Assembly: GCA_003171215.1 (NCBI GenBank)
Contig: PMYN01000015.1
Span: 1 to 64,000 of the forward strand
DNA length: 64,000 bases
From: Gemmatimonadota bacterium
GTDB taxonomy: Bacteria > Gemmatimonadota > Gemmatimonadetes > Gemmatimonadales > Gemmatimonadaceae
Reading direction: 5' to 3'
A program made the position numbers and the translations under genes. This document shows positions 9,015-19,826 of the stretch, one piece after another. The notes beneath the pieces were generated by a model. It ran no database searches. It was not told where the DNA came from and worked only from the letters and a program-made list of their open reading frames with translations. Every line of letters begins with the position of its first letter. Position 1 is the first letter of the stretch.

Positions 9015-10155
9015 TCTTCGGCCAGACCACTCCCTGATTCATCGCCGCGACACTGTGCAGCCCCTGATACACAAACTTCTGTATCCTCTTCCCCTCGTAC
9101 GTCTCCGTCGTAAAAATATTCCCCTTCGAGTCCGTCGCGATGCTGTGCACCGCAAACCACTGCCCCGGCTGTCGCCCGCCGTCGCCGAACATCGTGAGGA
9201 TCTCCAGCGACTGCCGGTCGATGACGTAGACGTGCTCGTTCTTTCCGTCGGCCAGATAGATGTACTTCTGGCCCTTGTCCTTCGAGAACGCGATGTCCCA
9301 CACCGAGCCGTCGCCGAGCGTCTTCGGCGCGATCCTCTTCTCCTTCACGAACGATCCGTCCTTCTTGAACAGCTGGATCCTATCGTTGGCGCGGTCGCAC
9401 ACATAGAGCAGGCCGTCCGTCGTGGGCTCCGCGCAGTGCACCGGGTTCCGGAACTGCTGCGCGATCGGCGCGTCGGGGTTGTACGGCCCGAGGTTCGAGT
9501 CCGACGGCACGTGCCCGTACGCGCCCCAGTACCGCTTCACCTTGCCGTTGTCCATGTCGAGCACGGCCACGCGGTGGTTGCCGTAGCCGTCCGCGATGTA
9601 CGCCTCGTTCGCCGGAACGTCGAAGGAGATCTTGGCGACGCGGCCGAAATGGTCCGTGGCGTTGCTGTTCACCGCCTGCCCCGGAATCCCGATCTGCATC
9701 AGGAAGTGGCCGTCGTGCGTGAACTTCAGGATGTGAGAATCGGTGGGCCCGTTGCCGCCAATCCAGACGTTCCCCTTGTTGTCGATCGCGATACCGTGGT
9801 TCGAGCCCGGCCACACGTAGCCGTCGTGCGGCCCGCCCCACGCCGAGACCACATTGCCCTCGGGATCGAACTCGATCACCGGCGGCGCCGCCGTGCAGCA
9901 CGTCGTGAGCGAGTCGGCGGTATCGGCGCGATGCACGACGAACACGTGGTCGCGCGCGTCCACGCCGACGCCGATCACGTTGCCGAGCACCCAGTGATTC
10001 GGGAGCGGCTTCGGCCAGAACGGATCGACTTCGAAAGTCGGCACGGTCACCGCGGCCCGCCGGGTGTGCGCGTCGAGCGCGCGCTCGCCCGCGCCGAGCG
10101 CGACGATCGCCGCGACGAGCAACGTGCCGCCCACCAGAGTGCGACGGCGATTCAT
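9010..10155 (-). CDS. NHL-repeat propeller protein, PAL-like (copy 1)
   Basis: Encodes 381 residues. The start ATG at 10155 overlaps the upstream stop as ATGA, which favours this start over one 24 bases upstream. An N-terminal signal or anchor (TLVGGTLLVAAIVALGA) is followed by NHL-type blades: DARDHVFVVHR, GIAIDNKGNVWIGG, DGLLYVCDRANDRIQLF and SIATDSKGNIFTTETYEGKRIQKF. Such propellers resemble the peptidyl-alpha-hydroxyglycine alpha-amidating lyase fold, but bacterial members mostly have no shown activity. It is clearly homologous to the upstream gene 10152-11537 and is coupled to it. Probably periplasmic; function unknown. Confidence 0.82.
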   Translation of the reverse strand: MNRRRTLVGGTLLVAAIVALGAGERALDAHTRRAAVTVPTFEVDPFWPKPLPNHWVLGNVIGVGVDARDHVFVVHRADTADSLTTCCTAAPPVIEFDPEGNVVSAWGGPHDGYVWPGSNHGIAIDNKGNVWIGGNGPTDSHILKFTHDGHFLMQIGIPGQAVNSNATDHFGRVAKISFDVPANEAYIADGYGNHRVAVLDMDNGKVKRYWGAYGHVPSDSNLGPYNPDAPIAQQFRNPVHCAEPTTDGLLYVCDRANDRIQLFKKDGSFVKEKRIAPKTLGDGSVWDIAFSKDKGQKYIYLADGKNEHVYVIDRQSLEILTMFGDGGRQPGQWFAVHSIATDSKGNIFTTETYEGKRIQKFVYQGLHSVAAMNQGVVWPKK

Positions 10156-11537
10156 GGCTTGCCCCCCGACGTCGGCCACAGCACGGCGCGGCCGGCGGCG
10201 CTCACCGGCCCGAGCCCTTTGTACGTGAACTTCTGCACGCGCTTGCCCTCGTAGGTTTCGGTCGTGTAGATGTTCCCCTTCGAATCCGTCGCGATGCTGT
10301 GCAGCGCGAAGAACTCGCCGGGCACGCGCCCGCCGTCACCGAAGCTCGCGACGAGCGCGAGCGACTGCCGGTCGAAGACGTGCACCTGGTTGTTCATCCC
10401 GTCGGCGACGTACAGAAAGCGCTGCGCGGCATCGCGCGAGAACGCGATGTCCCACACCGATCCTTCGCGCAGCGTCTTCGGCATGACCGTCTGCTCCTTC
10501 ACGAACGAACCGTCCTTCTTGAACAGCTGGATCCGGTCGTTCGCGCGGTCGCACACGTACACGAGCCCGTCGCTGCTCAACTCGGCGCACATCACCGCCG
10601 TGCCGAACTGCTGCGAAGCCGGCGCGTCGGGCGAATAGGCCGGCGTGGCTGCATCCAAAGGTGTCTTCCCGTACGCGCCCCAGAATCTCTTGATGGCGCC
10701 GGTGTTCATGTCGATCACCGCGATTCTGCGATTGCGTGAGCCGTCCGCGACATACGCTTCGTTCGCGCTCGCGTCGAACGAAATCCGCGTTGCGCCGGCG
10801 AAGCTCTCCATGCTCGCGTTGTTCGGCGGCGTTGGCGGTGGTCCGGCGCGGCCGCCGCGCCCTCCGCGACCGCCGCGTCCGGCAGGTGCTCCGCCGCGTC
10901 CGCCCGCTCCGCCGCGCGCTGCTCCGCTCACGCCCTGATAGGCCGTGTCGGGCGCGGCCGCTGCCGCAGGGGCCGGAACGGCGGGCGGCGCGACCGCCTT
11001 CCCGGCCGCCATCAGGAACTTCCCATCATGCGAGAACTTGAGGAGCTGCGTGTCGTTCGGTCCGCTTCCCGCGATCCACACGTTCCCCTGCTTGTCGATG
11101 GCGATGCCGCTCGGCGTTTGCGGCCAGCTGTACCCGCTCCCCGGGCCGCCCCAATGGCCCACGAGCTCGCCCTGCTGGTCGAACTCGAGCACGCTCGGCG
11201 CGGGCGAGCAGCACTCGCCCGTCGGTGGTGTGGCGGCCGCGCCGATCTCCGTGCGCGCGTTGAACGCGTCGCCGATGTTCAGCACGAACACATGGTCCTG
11301 TGCGTCCACTGCCACGCCGACCGACGACCCTTCGATCCAGTGATTCGGCATCGGCTTCGGCCACAGCATGGCCACCTCGAATCGCGGCGCCAGCGCGGCC
11401 GACGGTTTCGATGCCGCCGCGGCCTTCGTCGTCGCCGGTGCCTTCGACGCGCCCTGGGGCGACGCTGAAACGGCCGCGAGCGCGCCGAACGCCGCGCACG
11501 CAGCGGCCTGTAACAGGAGCGTGGGCCTCCGCTTCAT
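10152..11537 (-). CDS. NHL-repeat propeller protein, PAL-like (copy 2, with Gly/Arg insert)
   Basis: Encodes 461 residues. The ATG at 11537 has a GAGGAG Shine-Dalgarno just upstream and opens a Sec signal (LLLQAAACAAFGALAAVSAS). The blades match those of the downstream paralog almost block for block (DGLVYVCDRANDRIQLF, IATDSKGNIYTTETYEGKR). The main difference is a long Gly/Arg/Pro-rich insert at about residues 205-237, which is absent from the shorter copy and sits where its sequence runs straight through. The pair is a tandem duplication in which one copy gained low-complexity sequence. It is divergent from the HupE operon. Function unknown; export to the periplasm is likely. Confidence 0.82.
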   Translation of the reverse strand: MKRRPTLLLQAAACAAFGALAAVSASPQGASKAPATTKAAAASKPSAALAPRFEVAMLWPKPMPNHWIEGSSVGVAVDAQDHVFVLNIGDAFNARTEIGAAATPPTGECCSPAPSVLEFDQQGELVGHWGGPGSGYSWPQTPSGIAIDKQGNVWIAGSGPNDTQLLKFSHDGKFLMAAGKAVAPPAVPAPAAAAAPDTAYQGVSGAARGGAGGRGGAPAGRGGRGGRGGRAGPPPTPPNNASMESFAGATRISFDASANEAYVADGSRNRRIAVIDMNTGAIKRFWGAYGKTPLDAATPAYSPDAPASQQFGTAVMCAELSSDGLVYVCDRANDRIQLFKKDGSFVKEQTVMPKTLREGSVWDIAFSRDAAQRFLYVADGMNNQVHVFDRQSLALVASFGDGGRVPGEFFALHSIATDSKGNIYTTETYEGKRVQKFTYKGLGPVSAAGRAVLWPTSGGKP

Positions 11538-11609
11538 CGCAAGTCTCCTCTCGGTTCACCACCGGAAATCCGCTTCCAGCGACCTGCAGCGACAGACGCC
11601 GGAGCGGCG

Positions 11610-11615
11610 TATACT
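11610..11615 (+). promoter_or_regulatory. Possible -10 box (TATACT) for the HupE-cytochrome-PQQ operon
   Basis: TATACT lies 33 bases before the proposed GTG start at 11648 in the divergent gap. GCGACA (11589-11594) could be a weak -35 with a short 15-base spacer. The evidence is position only. Confidence 0.22.
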
Positions 11616-11647
11616 TTCGGTCGAATGCAACGCTCCCATTTTACGCC

Positions 11648-12979
11648 GTGAGTCACTCCTCCGTTAGAGGGCGCGCCGTTGCGCTCGCGGGCGCGTTGGT
11701 CCTGGCGCTGCCCTCGGTCCCGTCGGCGCACGAAATCCCCTCCCGTGTCACGATCATCGCCTTCGTGAAGCCGGAGGCGAACCGCCTCCGCCTCGTCGTG
11801 CGCGTGCCGCTCGAGGCCATGCGCGACATGCAATACCCGCTCCACGGCGCCGGCTATCTCGACATCGCAGCCGTCGATTCGCTTCTCCCCGACGCCGCCC
11901 GGATCTGGATCGCCAATTCGGTTGACGTCTATGAGGGAGATGCGAAGCTCGGAAACGCCACGATCGTCGCCGCCCACGTCGCGCTCCCGTCCGACCGATC
12001 GTTCCAGAGCTACGACAGCGCGCTGGCGCACGTGAAGGGTGAAGGGTTGCCGCAGAAAACGGAACTCGCGTGGCAACAAGCGATGATGGATGTGCTCTTC
12101 GAGTACGAGATCACGTCGGACCACTCACGCTTCTCCATCAACCCCGCGCTCGCGCGGCTCGGCGTGCGCACCAACACCATCCTGCGGTTCCTTCCGGCCG
12201 GCGGCGCCGAACGTGCGTTCGAGTACGTCGGCGATCCGGGGCTGGTGCACCTCGATCCGCGCTGGAGCCAGGCGCTCTGGCGGTTCGTGCAGCTGGGATT
12301 CGGGCACATCATGGACGGCATCGACCACCTGCTGTTCATCATTTGCCTCGTGATCCCCTTCCGGCGGATCCGTCCGCTCATCGCGATCGTAACGTCGTTC
12401 ACCGTCGCGCACTCCATCACCCTGTTCGCGTCCGCGCTGGGCTTCGCGCCGAGCGCGCTCTGGTTTCCGCCGCTCATCGAGGTGCTCATCGCCATCTCGA
12501 TCGTCTACATGGCGTTCGAGAACATCGTCGGACCCAAGCTCGAGTGCCGCTGGCTCATTGCGTTCGGGTTCGGCCTCGTACACGGCTTCGGCTTCTCGTT
12601 CGCCCTTCGCGAGTCGCTGCAGTTCGCCGGAACGCATCTCGTGACGTCGCTCCTCGGATTCAACGTCGGCGTGGAACTCGGCCAGCTGTGCTGCCTCGCG
12701 CTGGCGATCCCTCTGCTCAATGTTCTCTTCAAGTACGTGGTGGCGGAACGCATGGGAACCATCCTCCTCTCTGCGCTCGTGGCACATACCGCCTGGCACT
12801 GGATGCTCGATCGCGCGGTCGTGCTCCGGCAATACCGGTTTCAGTGGCCGGCATTCGATCTCCTGCTGCTCCAGGGCGCCATGCGCGCGCTGATGCTTAT
12901 CCTCGTCCTCACCGGCGCGCTCTGGCTGATGTTCGGACTGTACCGGCAGCTCAATACTCCGCGCGGAGCGGAGCAATGA
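11648..12979 (+). CDS. HupE/UreJ-family membrane protein
   Basis: Encodes 443 residues from a GTG at 11648, chosen because it places a signal peptide (VALAGALVLALPSVPSAHE) at the N-terminus. Residues about 25-205 form an extracytoplasmic beta-rich domain. About six or seven membrane segments follow. HIMDGIDHLLF (H220, D226, H227) is the hallmark HxxxxxDH motif of HupE/UreJ proteins, and GFGLVHGFGFSFAL is a second conserved helix. Family members are linked to nickel or other metal transport, mostly by genetics. The stop overlaps the next start (ATGA), so it is translated with a cytochrome c and a PQQ dehydrogenase; a metal-supply or electron-chain role is inferred. Confidence 0.8.
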   Translation: MSHSSVRGRAVALAGALVLALPSVPSAHEIPSRVTIIAFVKPEANRLRLVVRVPLEAMRDMQYPLHGAGYLDIAAVDSLLPDAARIWIANSVDVYEGDAKLGNATIVAAHVALPSDRSFQSYDSALAHVKGEGLPQKTELAWQQAMMDVLFEYEITSDHSRFSINPALARLGVRTNTILRFLPAGGAERAFEYVGDPGLVHLDPRWSQALWRFVQLGFGHIMDGIDHLLFIICLVIPFRRIRPLIAIVTSFTVAHSITLFASALGFAPSALWFPPLIEVLIAISIVYMAFENIVGPKLECRWLIAFGFGLVHGFGFSFALRESLQFAGTHLVTSLLGFNVGVELGQLCCLALAIPLLNVLFKYVVAERMGTILLSALVAHTAWHWMLDRAVVLRQYRFQWPAFDLLLLQGAMRALMLILVLTGALWLMFGLYRQLNTPRGAEQ

Positions 12980-13446
12980 GGATCACGGGATGGACGATCG
13001 CACTCACGGCGTGCATAATGGGCACGTTCGCCGGAGTCGCGCCGGCCCAGCAATCGCCGACGGCCACGACGCCGGCCGCGAACGCGACGGTCCAACCCGA
13101 CTCGCTTCGCTCGACGCAGGCCGGCGTGTACACCGAGGCGCAGGCGAAGCGTGGGGCACAGACGTATGCTGGCTTCTGCCTCAGCTGTCACACGCCAACG
13201 TCGCACATCGGGACGTTGTTCAACCAGAACTGGCTTTCGCATCCGTTGTCGGACCTGTACCTGTACGTGAGCCAGCAGATGCCGCAGGACAACCCTGGCA
13301 GCCTCGACCCGAACGATGCAGCCGATGTCGTCGCATACATGCTCAAGATTTACTCGATGCCGGCAGGCACCCAGGAACTTGCTCCCGACACCGTGGCATT
13401 GAAGAAGATCCTCATCGACACACGTCCCAAGGGGCCCACACCATGA
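12976..13446 (+). CDS. Exported mono-haem cytochrome c
   Basis: Encodes 156 residues with a Sec signal ending near GVAPAQ. The haem site is C68-L-S-C71-H72 (GFCLSCH); a distal ligand is probably the Met in QQMPQDNPG, the usual MPxxxPG-type arrangement of class I cytochromes. AADVVAYML is the typical C-terminal helix. Its start overlaps the HupE stop and its own stop overlaps the PQQ dehydrogenase start, both as ATGA. It is therefore the likely electron acceptor of that dehydrogenase, replacing the cytochrome domain that quinohaemoproteins carry in the same chain. Confidence 0.9.
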   Translation: MRITGWTIALTACIMGTFAGVAPAQQSPTATTPAANATVQPDSLRSTQAGVYTEAQAKRGAQTYAGFCLSCHTPTSHIGTLFNQNWLSHPLSDLYLYVSQQMPQDNPGSLDPNDAADVVAYMLKIYSMPAGTQELAPDTVALKKILIDTRPKGPTP

Positions 13447-15722
13447 CGCGTAGCCAGCAGCGCTTCACCCGGCAGACCCTCCGAACGGCCGTCCTCGCGT
13501 CCGCGGTGGCTGCCGCCGTCTTCCTCGTTCACGCGACATCGTCGAGTGCACGCCAGGGCAAGCCGGTCGTGCGGGGCAATGTCGCCGGAGAGTGGCGCGT
13601 CTGGGGCGCCGACGCGTGGAGCTCCCGCTACTCGCCGCTCGACCAGATCAACGCCTCGAACTTCAATTCGCTGCAGGTGGCGTGGACGTGGGACGCCGCG
13701 AAGGACGGAAGCGACGAGTACTATCGCACCACTCCGCTGTATGCGAACGGTCGCATCCTCACCGTGGCCACGACGCACCGGTACGCGTACGCGATCGATC
13801 CCGCAAATGGGACGACGCTCTGGACGTACAAGCTGAACGAGGGCATTCGATACCAGAAGGCGCCGCGCCAGTTCGCCGGCCGCGGTCTCGCCTACTGGAC
13901 CGACGGCAACGCCGAGCGCGCGATCGTCATCACGCCGGGATATCATCTCGTCTCGCTCGATGCCAAGACGGGCATTGCCGACCCGAAGTTCGGAAAGGAC
14001 GGCGTCGTGGATCTCGACGAAGGGCTCGGCTACCCGATCGTGCCTTTCGCCGTGGACGACTCGAACTCGCTCGAGATCAGCGAGGCGTATCCGGCGCGCA
14101 AGGCCAAGCCCGGCGAGACCTGGGATCCCGTCAAGAAAATCGGCGCCGACGGCACGGTGGGAATCGATCCGGCCGCAGGCCAGCTCGCCAACAGCTCGCC
14201 CGCGATCATCGTCGGCAACACGATCGTCCTCGGCAACTCGGCCATTCACGGTTACTACCTGCTGCACAACCACAACATTTCCGGAACCATTCGCGGATTC
14301 GATGTTCATACCGGAAAGCAGCTGTGGAAATTCAACCTCCTTCCGCTGCCGGGCGAGTACGGAGCCGAGACGTGGAAGAACGGTTCCAACCTCGGCGATC
14401 CGGGCACCGGAAAGGTTGATCCGTGGGCGACCTACAGCGCCGATCCGGTGCTTGGCCTCGTGTACATTCCCGTCGGCGAAGGCATCGTCGACGAGTACGG
14501 CGGCCACCGGCCCGGCAACAACCTGTTCGCTACCAGCATCGTCGCGATCGACGTGAAGACCGGCAAGCGGAAATGGCACTTTCAAATGGTGCACCACGAC
14601 ATCTGGGACTACGACATCCCGATGGCACCGAACCTTCTCGACGTCACGATCGACGGACGCCCACGCAAGATCATCGCCGCGACGACGAAGATTGGGTGGG
14701 CGTATGTGCTCGATCGCGTGACGGGTGAGCCCATCTGGCCGATCGTCGAGACGCCGGTCGGGCAGAGTGAAGTTCCCGGCGAAGTCTTGTCGCCCACGCA
14801 GCCGATTCCGACCAGGCCTGCGCCGTACGCGCAGATGGGACTGCTGGAGTCCGACCTTATAGACTACACGCCGGCCATCAAGGATTCGGCGCTGAAGCTC
14901 GCGAAGAAGTGCCGGATGGGACCCTACTTCATTCCTGGTTCACCGGCCGACGGCAAGGGCAAGAACGGCCCGACACAGTACACTTGTTCGTGGTACGCGC
15001 CGGGGGCGGCCGGCGGCGTGAATATCGACGGCGGCACGGCGGCCGACCCCGAGACGGGAATGATCTACGTGGGCGCGCAGACCGGCATGACCACGATCAG
15101 CGTTGCGCACGACCCGTGTTCGGAAATCCCGTACACCTCGCCGCACAATAGCTGCGGCAAGCTCGGTGCGCTGCCTCCGCCCCCGAGCTATCAACCGCCG
15201 CAGGAAGGCCCCAGCAGTACCGGTGCCTACAGCCGTCCGCAGGTACCGAACACGATCGGTGGTGTTTCGATTTTCAAGGTGAAGGAATACGGCGGGATCA
15301 CCGCGTACGATCTCAACACGGGTGACAAGAAGTGGTGGCAGCCTAACGGAGGCATCTGGCGCGATCCGGCCCCGACGAACGACCCGCTGTTCGCCGGAGT
15401 GACGCTGCCGAAGATTCCGAACCAGACGAGCCAGCCGCAGTTGATGGTGACCAGAACGCTGCTCATCAACGGCACCGGGCGCGGCGGCGGCGGCGGTGGC
15501 CGCGGCGCACGCGCTGGCGGAGGCGGCCGTGCCGCTGGGCCGCCACCCCAGCTCTACGCGTTCGACAAGGCGACCGGGAAGCCGGTCGGCGCGGTGACGA
15601 TACCGAGCCCGACGAGCGCCGTGCCGATGACCTTCCTGCACCAGGGCAAGCAGTACATCGTGTTCGCCACCGGCGCGGGGGATCAGACGAAGCTGGTTGC
15701 GCTGACGCTGCCGAACAAATAG
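13443..15722 (+). CDS. PQQ-dependent dehydrogenase
   Basis: Encodes 759 residues with an N-terminal Tat- or Sec-like signal ending near SSSARQ. It carries the eight-bladed quinoprotein propeller, visible as W-motif blades such as GEWRVWGADAWSSRYSPL, TLWTYKLNEG, GKQLWKFNLLPL, KTGKRKWHFQMVHHDIWDYD and DKKWWQPNGGIW. HHDIWDYD and GWAYVLDRVTGEP are typical of the glucose/alcohol quinoprotein group. No cytochrome domain is fused; the upstream gene supplies one. A Gly/Arg-rich insert lies at about residues 679-700, before the last blade. It likely oxidises a sugar or alcohol in the periplasm; the substrate cannot be read from sequence. Confidence 0.9.
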   Translation: MTRSQQRFTRQTLRTAVLASAVAAAVFLVHATSSSARQGKPVVRGNVAGEWRVWGADAWSSRYSPLDQINASNFNSLQVAWTWDAAKDGSDEYYRTTPLYANGRILTVATTHRYAYAIDPANGTTLWTYKLNEGIRYQKAPRQFAGRGLAYWTDGNAERAIVITPGYHLVSLDAKTGIADPKFGKDGVVDLDEGLGYPIVPFAVDDSNSLEISEAYPARKAKPGETWDPVKKIGADGTVGIDPAAGQLANSSPAIIVGNTIVLGNSAIHGYYLLHNHNISGTIRGFDVHTGKQLWKFNLLPLPGEYGAETWKNGSNLGDPGTGKVDPWATYSADPVLGLVYIPVGEGIVDEYGGHRPGNNLFATSIVAIDVKTGKRKWHFQMVHHDIWDYDIPMAPNLLDVTIDGRPRKIIAATTKIGWAYVLDRVTGEPIWPIVETPVGQSEVPGEVLSPTQPIPTRPAPYAQMGLLESDLIDYTPAIKDSALKLAKKCRMGPYFIPGSPADGKGKNGPTQYTCSWYAPGAAGGVNIDGGTAADPETGMIYVGAQTGMTTISVAHDPCSEIPYTSPHNSCGKLGALPPPPSYQPPQEGPSSTGAYSRPQVPNTIGGVSIFKVKEYGGITAYDLNTGDKKWWQPNGGIWRDPAPTNDPLFAGVTLPKIPNQTSQPQLMVTRTLLINGTGRGGGGGGRGARAGGGGRAAGPPPQLYAFDKATGKPVGAVTIPSPTSAVPMTFLHQGKQYIVFATGAGDQTKLVALTLPNK

Positions 15723-15727
15723 ACAGC

Positions 15728-15827
15728 AGCCGGAAGCACGGAAGCCGGAAGCCGGATGAGCATCTCCGACTTCCGGCTTCTGCCTTTCGCCCCGCGCTTC
15801 CGGCTTCCGCGCTTCCGGCTTCCGGCT
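15728..15827. repeat. Inverted heptamer repeat, CTTCCGG/CCGGAAG body (family C)
   Basis: Left arm (15728-15756) is made of CCGGAAG-type units and the right arm (15771-15827) of CTTCCGG-type units, with 7- and 8-base spacing. The outer parts pair over roughly 25 of 27 bases. It fills the gap between two convergent genes and the right arm reaches the TAG stop of the aminotransferase gene. The same 7-mer recurs inside the lipoprotein gene at 30043-30096. Confidence 0.75.
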
Positions 15828-17019
15828 ATCTCCCCCCGTTCCCCGACCCACCGGAAGCCGCGCCCATCACGTCCTTGAACGCCGCGTTGAAGCGCTGCAT
15901 CTCGTCGGGATTGCCGATCGACACGCGCAGGTGTTCGAGCATCGGCGGGAACGGGCGTCCCACGAGGACACCCTTTTTCTGGAACGCGGCGATCACCGGT
16001 TGCACGGGCCGCTTCAGGTGCACCATGAAGAAGTTCGTGTCCGACGGTATCGACTCGTAGCCGAGGGTCTTGAGGTACGCGATCGTCTGCTGGCGCAGTT
16101 CGATCGTCACCTTTTTTACCTTGGCCTGGCTCTCGGTGTCCTGCAGCGCCGCCACGCCGCCCCATTTCACGACCGCGTTGATGCTCCCCATGCTGTACGG
16201 GCGCATCTTCTGGATGAGTTCCCTCGGCGCGACCGCGTAGCCGAGCCGCATACCCGCGAGTGCCGCGATCTTGGAGAAGGTCCTCGTGACGATCACCGGG
16301 CGACCCTCGAGGACGTACGGCACCGACGTGGCATAATCGCTGTTGTCCACGAAATGATGGTACGCCTCGTCGATCAGCACGGGCACGTCTTCCGGAATGC
16401 CGTCGAGCAACTGCTTCACTTCCGACTTCGTGACGATGCGCCCCGTCGGGTTGTTCGGGTTGCAGAGATAGATGAATCCGACGTCGCGGTAGTGTTTCTT
16501 CGTCACTCTGATGAGCGCGGGGATGTCCTGTCGGTAGTCGGCGAGCAGCGGCACGGTGATCGCGTCGCCCCTCACGCTCGTCGCATGCTGGTAGACCTGC
16601 GAGTATGAGGGCTCCACGCCGACGACCTTCTTTCCATTTTCACAGAAGGTCGTCCCCGCCACGTCGAGGATCTCGCCGGAGCCCGCGCCGAGCAGGATGT
16701 TCTCCGTCTTCACCCCGTGGAGCTTCGCGATCTCCTCCGTGATGCCGCCGTCCGGATAGCCGTAGCGGTTGGCGTACTTGAATGCCTTCGTCATGGCTTT
16801 CATCACGGAATCCGGCGGTCCATATGGATTCTCGTTGAACGAGAGCTTCGCGTAGGAGTCGTACTCGTCGAGCGAGGGGCGCACGCGCGCCGCGCCGCCC
16901 TGTGGCTGCTGCGACTGCTGCGCCCAAAGATCGATGGAAGGCTTGAAGCTCAGCACCCCAACCGCGGTCGCCACCCCACCCACGAACCTGCGGCGTGAAA
17001 CTGTAGTCTTCTCGTCCAC
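15826..17019 (-). CDS. Tat-exported histidinol-phosphate aminotransferase-like PLP enzyme
   Basis: Encodes 397 residues from a GTG at 17019, chosen because GGGAGG lies 5 bases upstream; an in-frame ATG at 17046 would add 9 residues. The N-terminus carries a twin-arginine signal (SRRRFVGG followed by a hydrophobic stretch). The body is a class I/II aminotransferase of the HisC type: LSFNENPYGPP, CNPNNPTGRIV, DEAYHHFV, and the PLP lysine in RTFSKIAALAGMRLGY. HisC enzymes normally act in the cytoplasm, so export is unusual and suggests a periplasmic transamination or racemisation. It follows the molybdopterin oxidoreductase genes on the same strand. Confidence 0.85.
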   Translation of the reverse strand: MDEKTTVSRRRFVGGVATAVGVLSFKPSIDLWAQQSQQPQGGAARVRPSLDEYDSYAKLSFNENPYGPPDSVMKAMTKAFKYANRYGYPDGGITEEIAKLHGVKTENILLGAGSGEILDVAGTTFCENGKKVVGVEPSYSQVYQHATSVRGDAITVPLLADYRQDIPALIRVTKKHYRDVGFIYLCNPNNPTGRIVTKSEVKQLLDGIPEDVPVLIDEAYHHFVDNSDYATSVPYVLEGRPVIVTRTFSKIAALAGMRLGYAVAPRELIQKMRPYSMGSINAVVKWGGVAALQDTESQAKVKKVTIELRQQTIAYLKTLGYESIPSDTNFFMVHLKRPVQPVIAAFQKKGVLVGRPFPPMLEHLRVSIGNPDEMQRFNAAFKDVMGAASGGSGNGGR

Positions 17020-17049
17020 GATCGCCTCCCGGTGGAAGTCGCCCATCAT

Positions 17050-17099
17050 CTGTCGTCCGTCGTCCCAGCCGCCGTCTGCCGTCCGCCGTCTGCCGTCTG

Positions 17100-17101
<2 letters not shown>
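17050..17101. repeat. Single-arm heptamer repeat, GCCGTCT/GCCGTCC body (family B)
   Basis: About seven degenerate units (GTCGTCC, GCCGTCT, GCCGTCC) run through most of the gap between the molybdopterin-subunit stop and the aminotransferase start. No inverted partner lies nearby. It contains GTCGTCCCAGC, which recurs in the copy at 59066-59121. Confidence 0.7.
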
Positions 17102-19351
<2,250 letters not shown>

Positions 19352-19355
<4 letters not shown>

Positions 19356-19819
19356 TTGGCGTTCTCCTTCATCTCGGCGGCCCGGTGAATGGCCGCGCGA
19401 ATGCGCAGATAGGTGGTGCAACGGCAGATGTTGCCGTTCATCGCGGTATCGATTTCCGCGTCGGTCGGCTTCGGCGTCTTCGCGAGCAGCGCGGAGGCCG
19501 ACATCAGCTGGCCCGCCTGGCAGTAGCCGCATTGCGGAACGTCGAGCTCCTCCCAGGCACGCTGCAGCGGATGCGTGCCGTCGGCGGAGAGGCCCTCGAT
19601 CGTCGTGATGTCCGCTCCGGCGAGCGTCGACACGCGCCGTTGGCACGATCGGATCGGTGCGCCGTTGATGTGCACGGTGCACGAGCCGCACTGGCCGATG
19701 CCGCACCCGAATTTCGTGCCCTTGAGATCGAGGTGATCGCGCAGCACCCAGAGGAGCGGTGTGTCGTCGGCGACGTCGACGGTGTGGGATTTGCCGTTGA
19801 CCTTGAACGTGACTGTCAT
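19352..19819 (-). CDS. [2Fe-2S] subunit of molybdopterin oxidoreductase, IorA/CoxS type
   Basis: Encodes 155 residues, full length for the family. The N-terminal plant-ferredoxin-type cluster is [16 protein letters not shown] plus a downstream Cys (PIRSC). The C-terminal four-helix cluster is [10 protein letters not shown] with CRCTTY. No signal peptide is present; such subunits travel through the Tat pathway bound to the signal-bearing large subunit. The stop overlaps the start of the large subunit as GTGA, and the gene begins 7 bases after an NHL-propeller gene. Confidence 0.93.
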
Positions 19820-19826
19820 GGCTTCC

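Noticed and set aside
15826-17019. Biosynthetic hisC
   Set aside because: The Tat signal and lack of neighbouring histidine genes argue against the housekeeping role, so no gene symbol was given.
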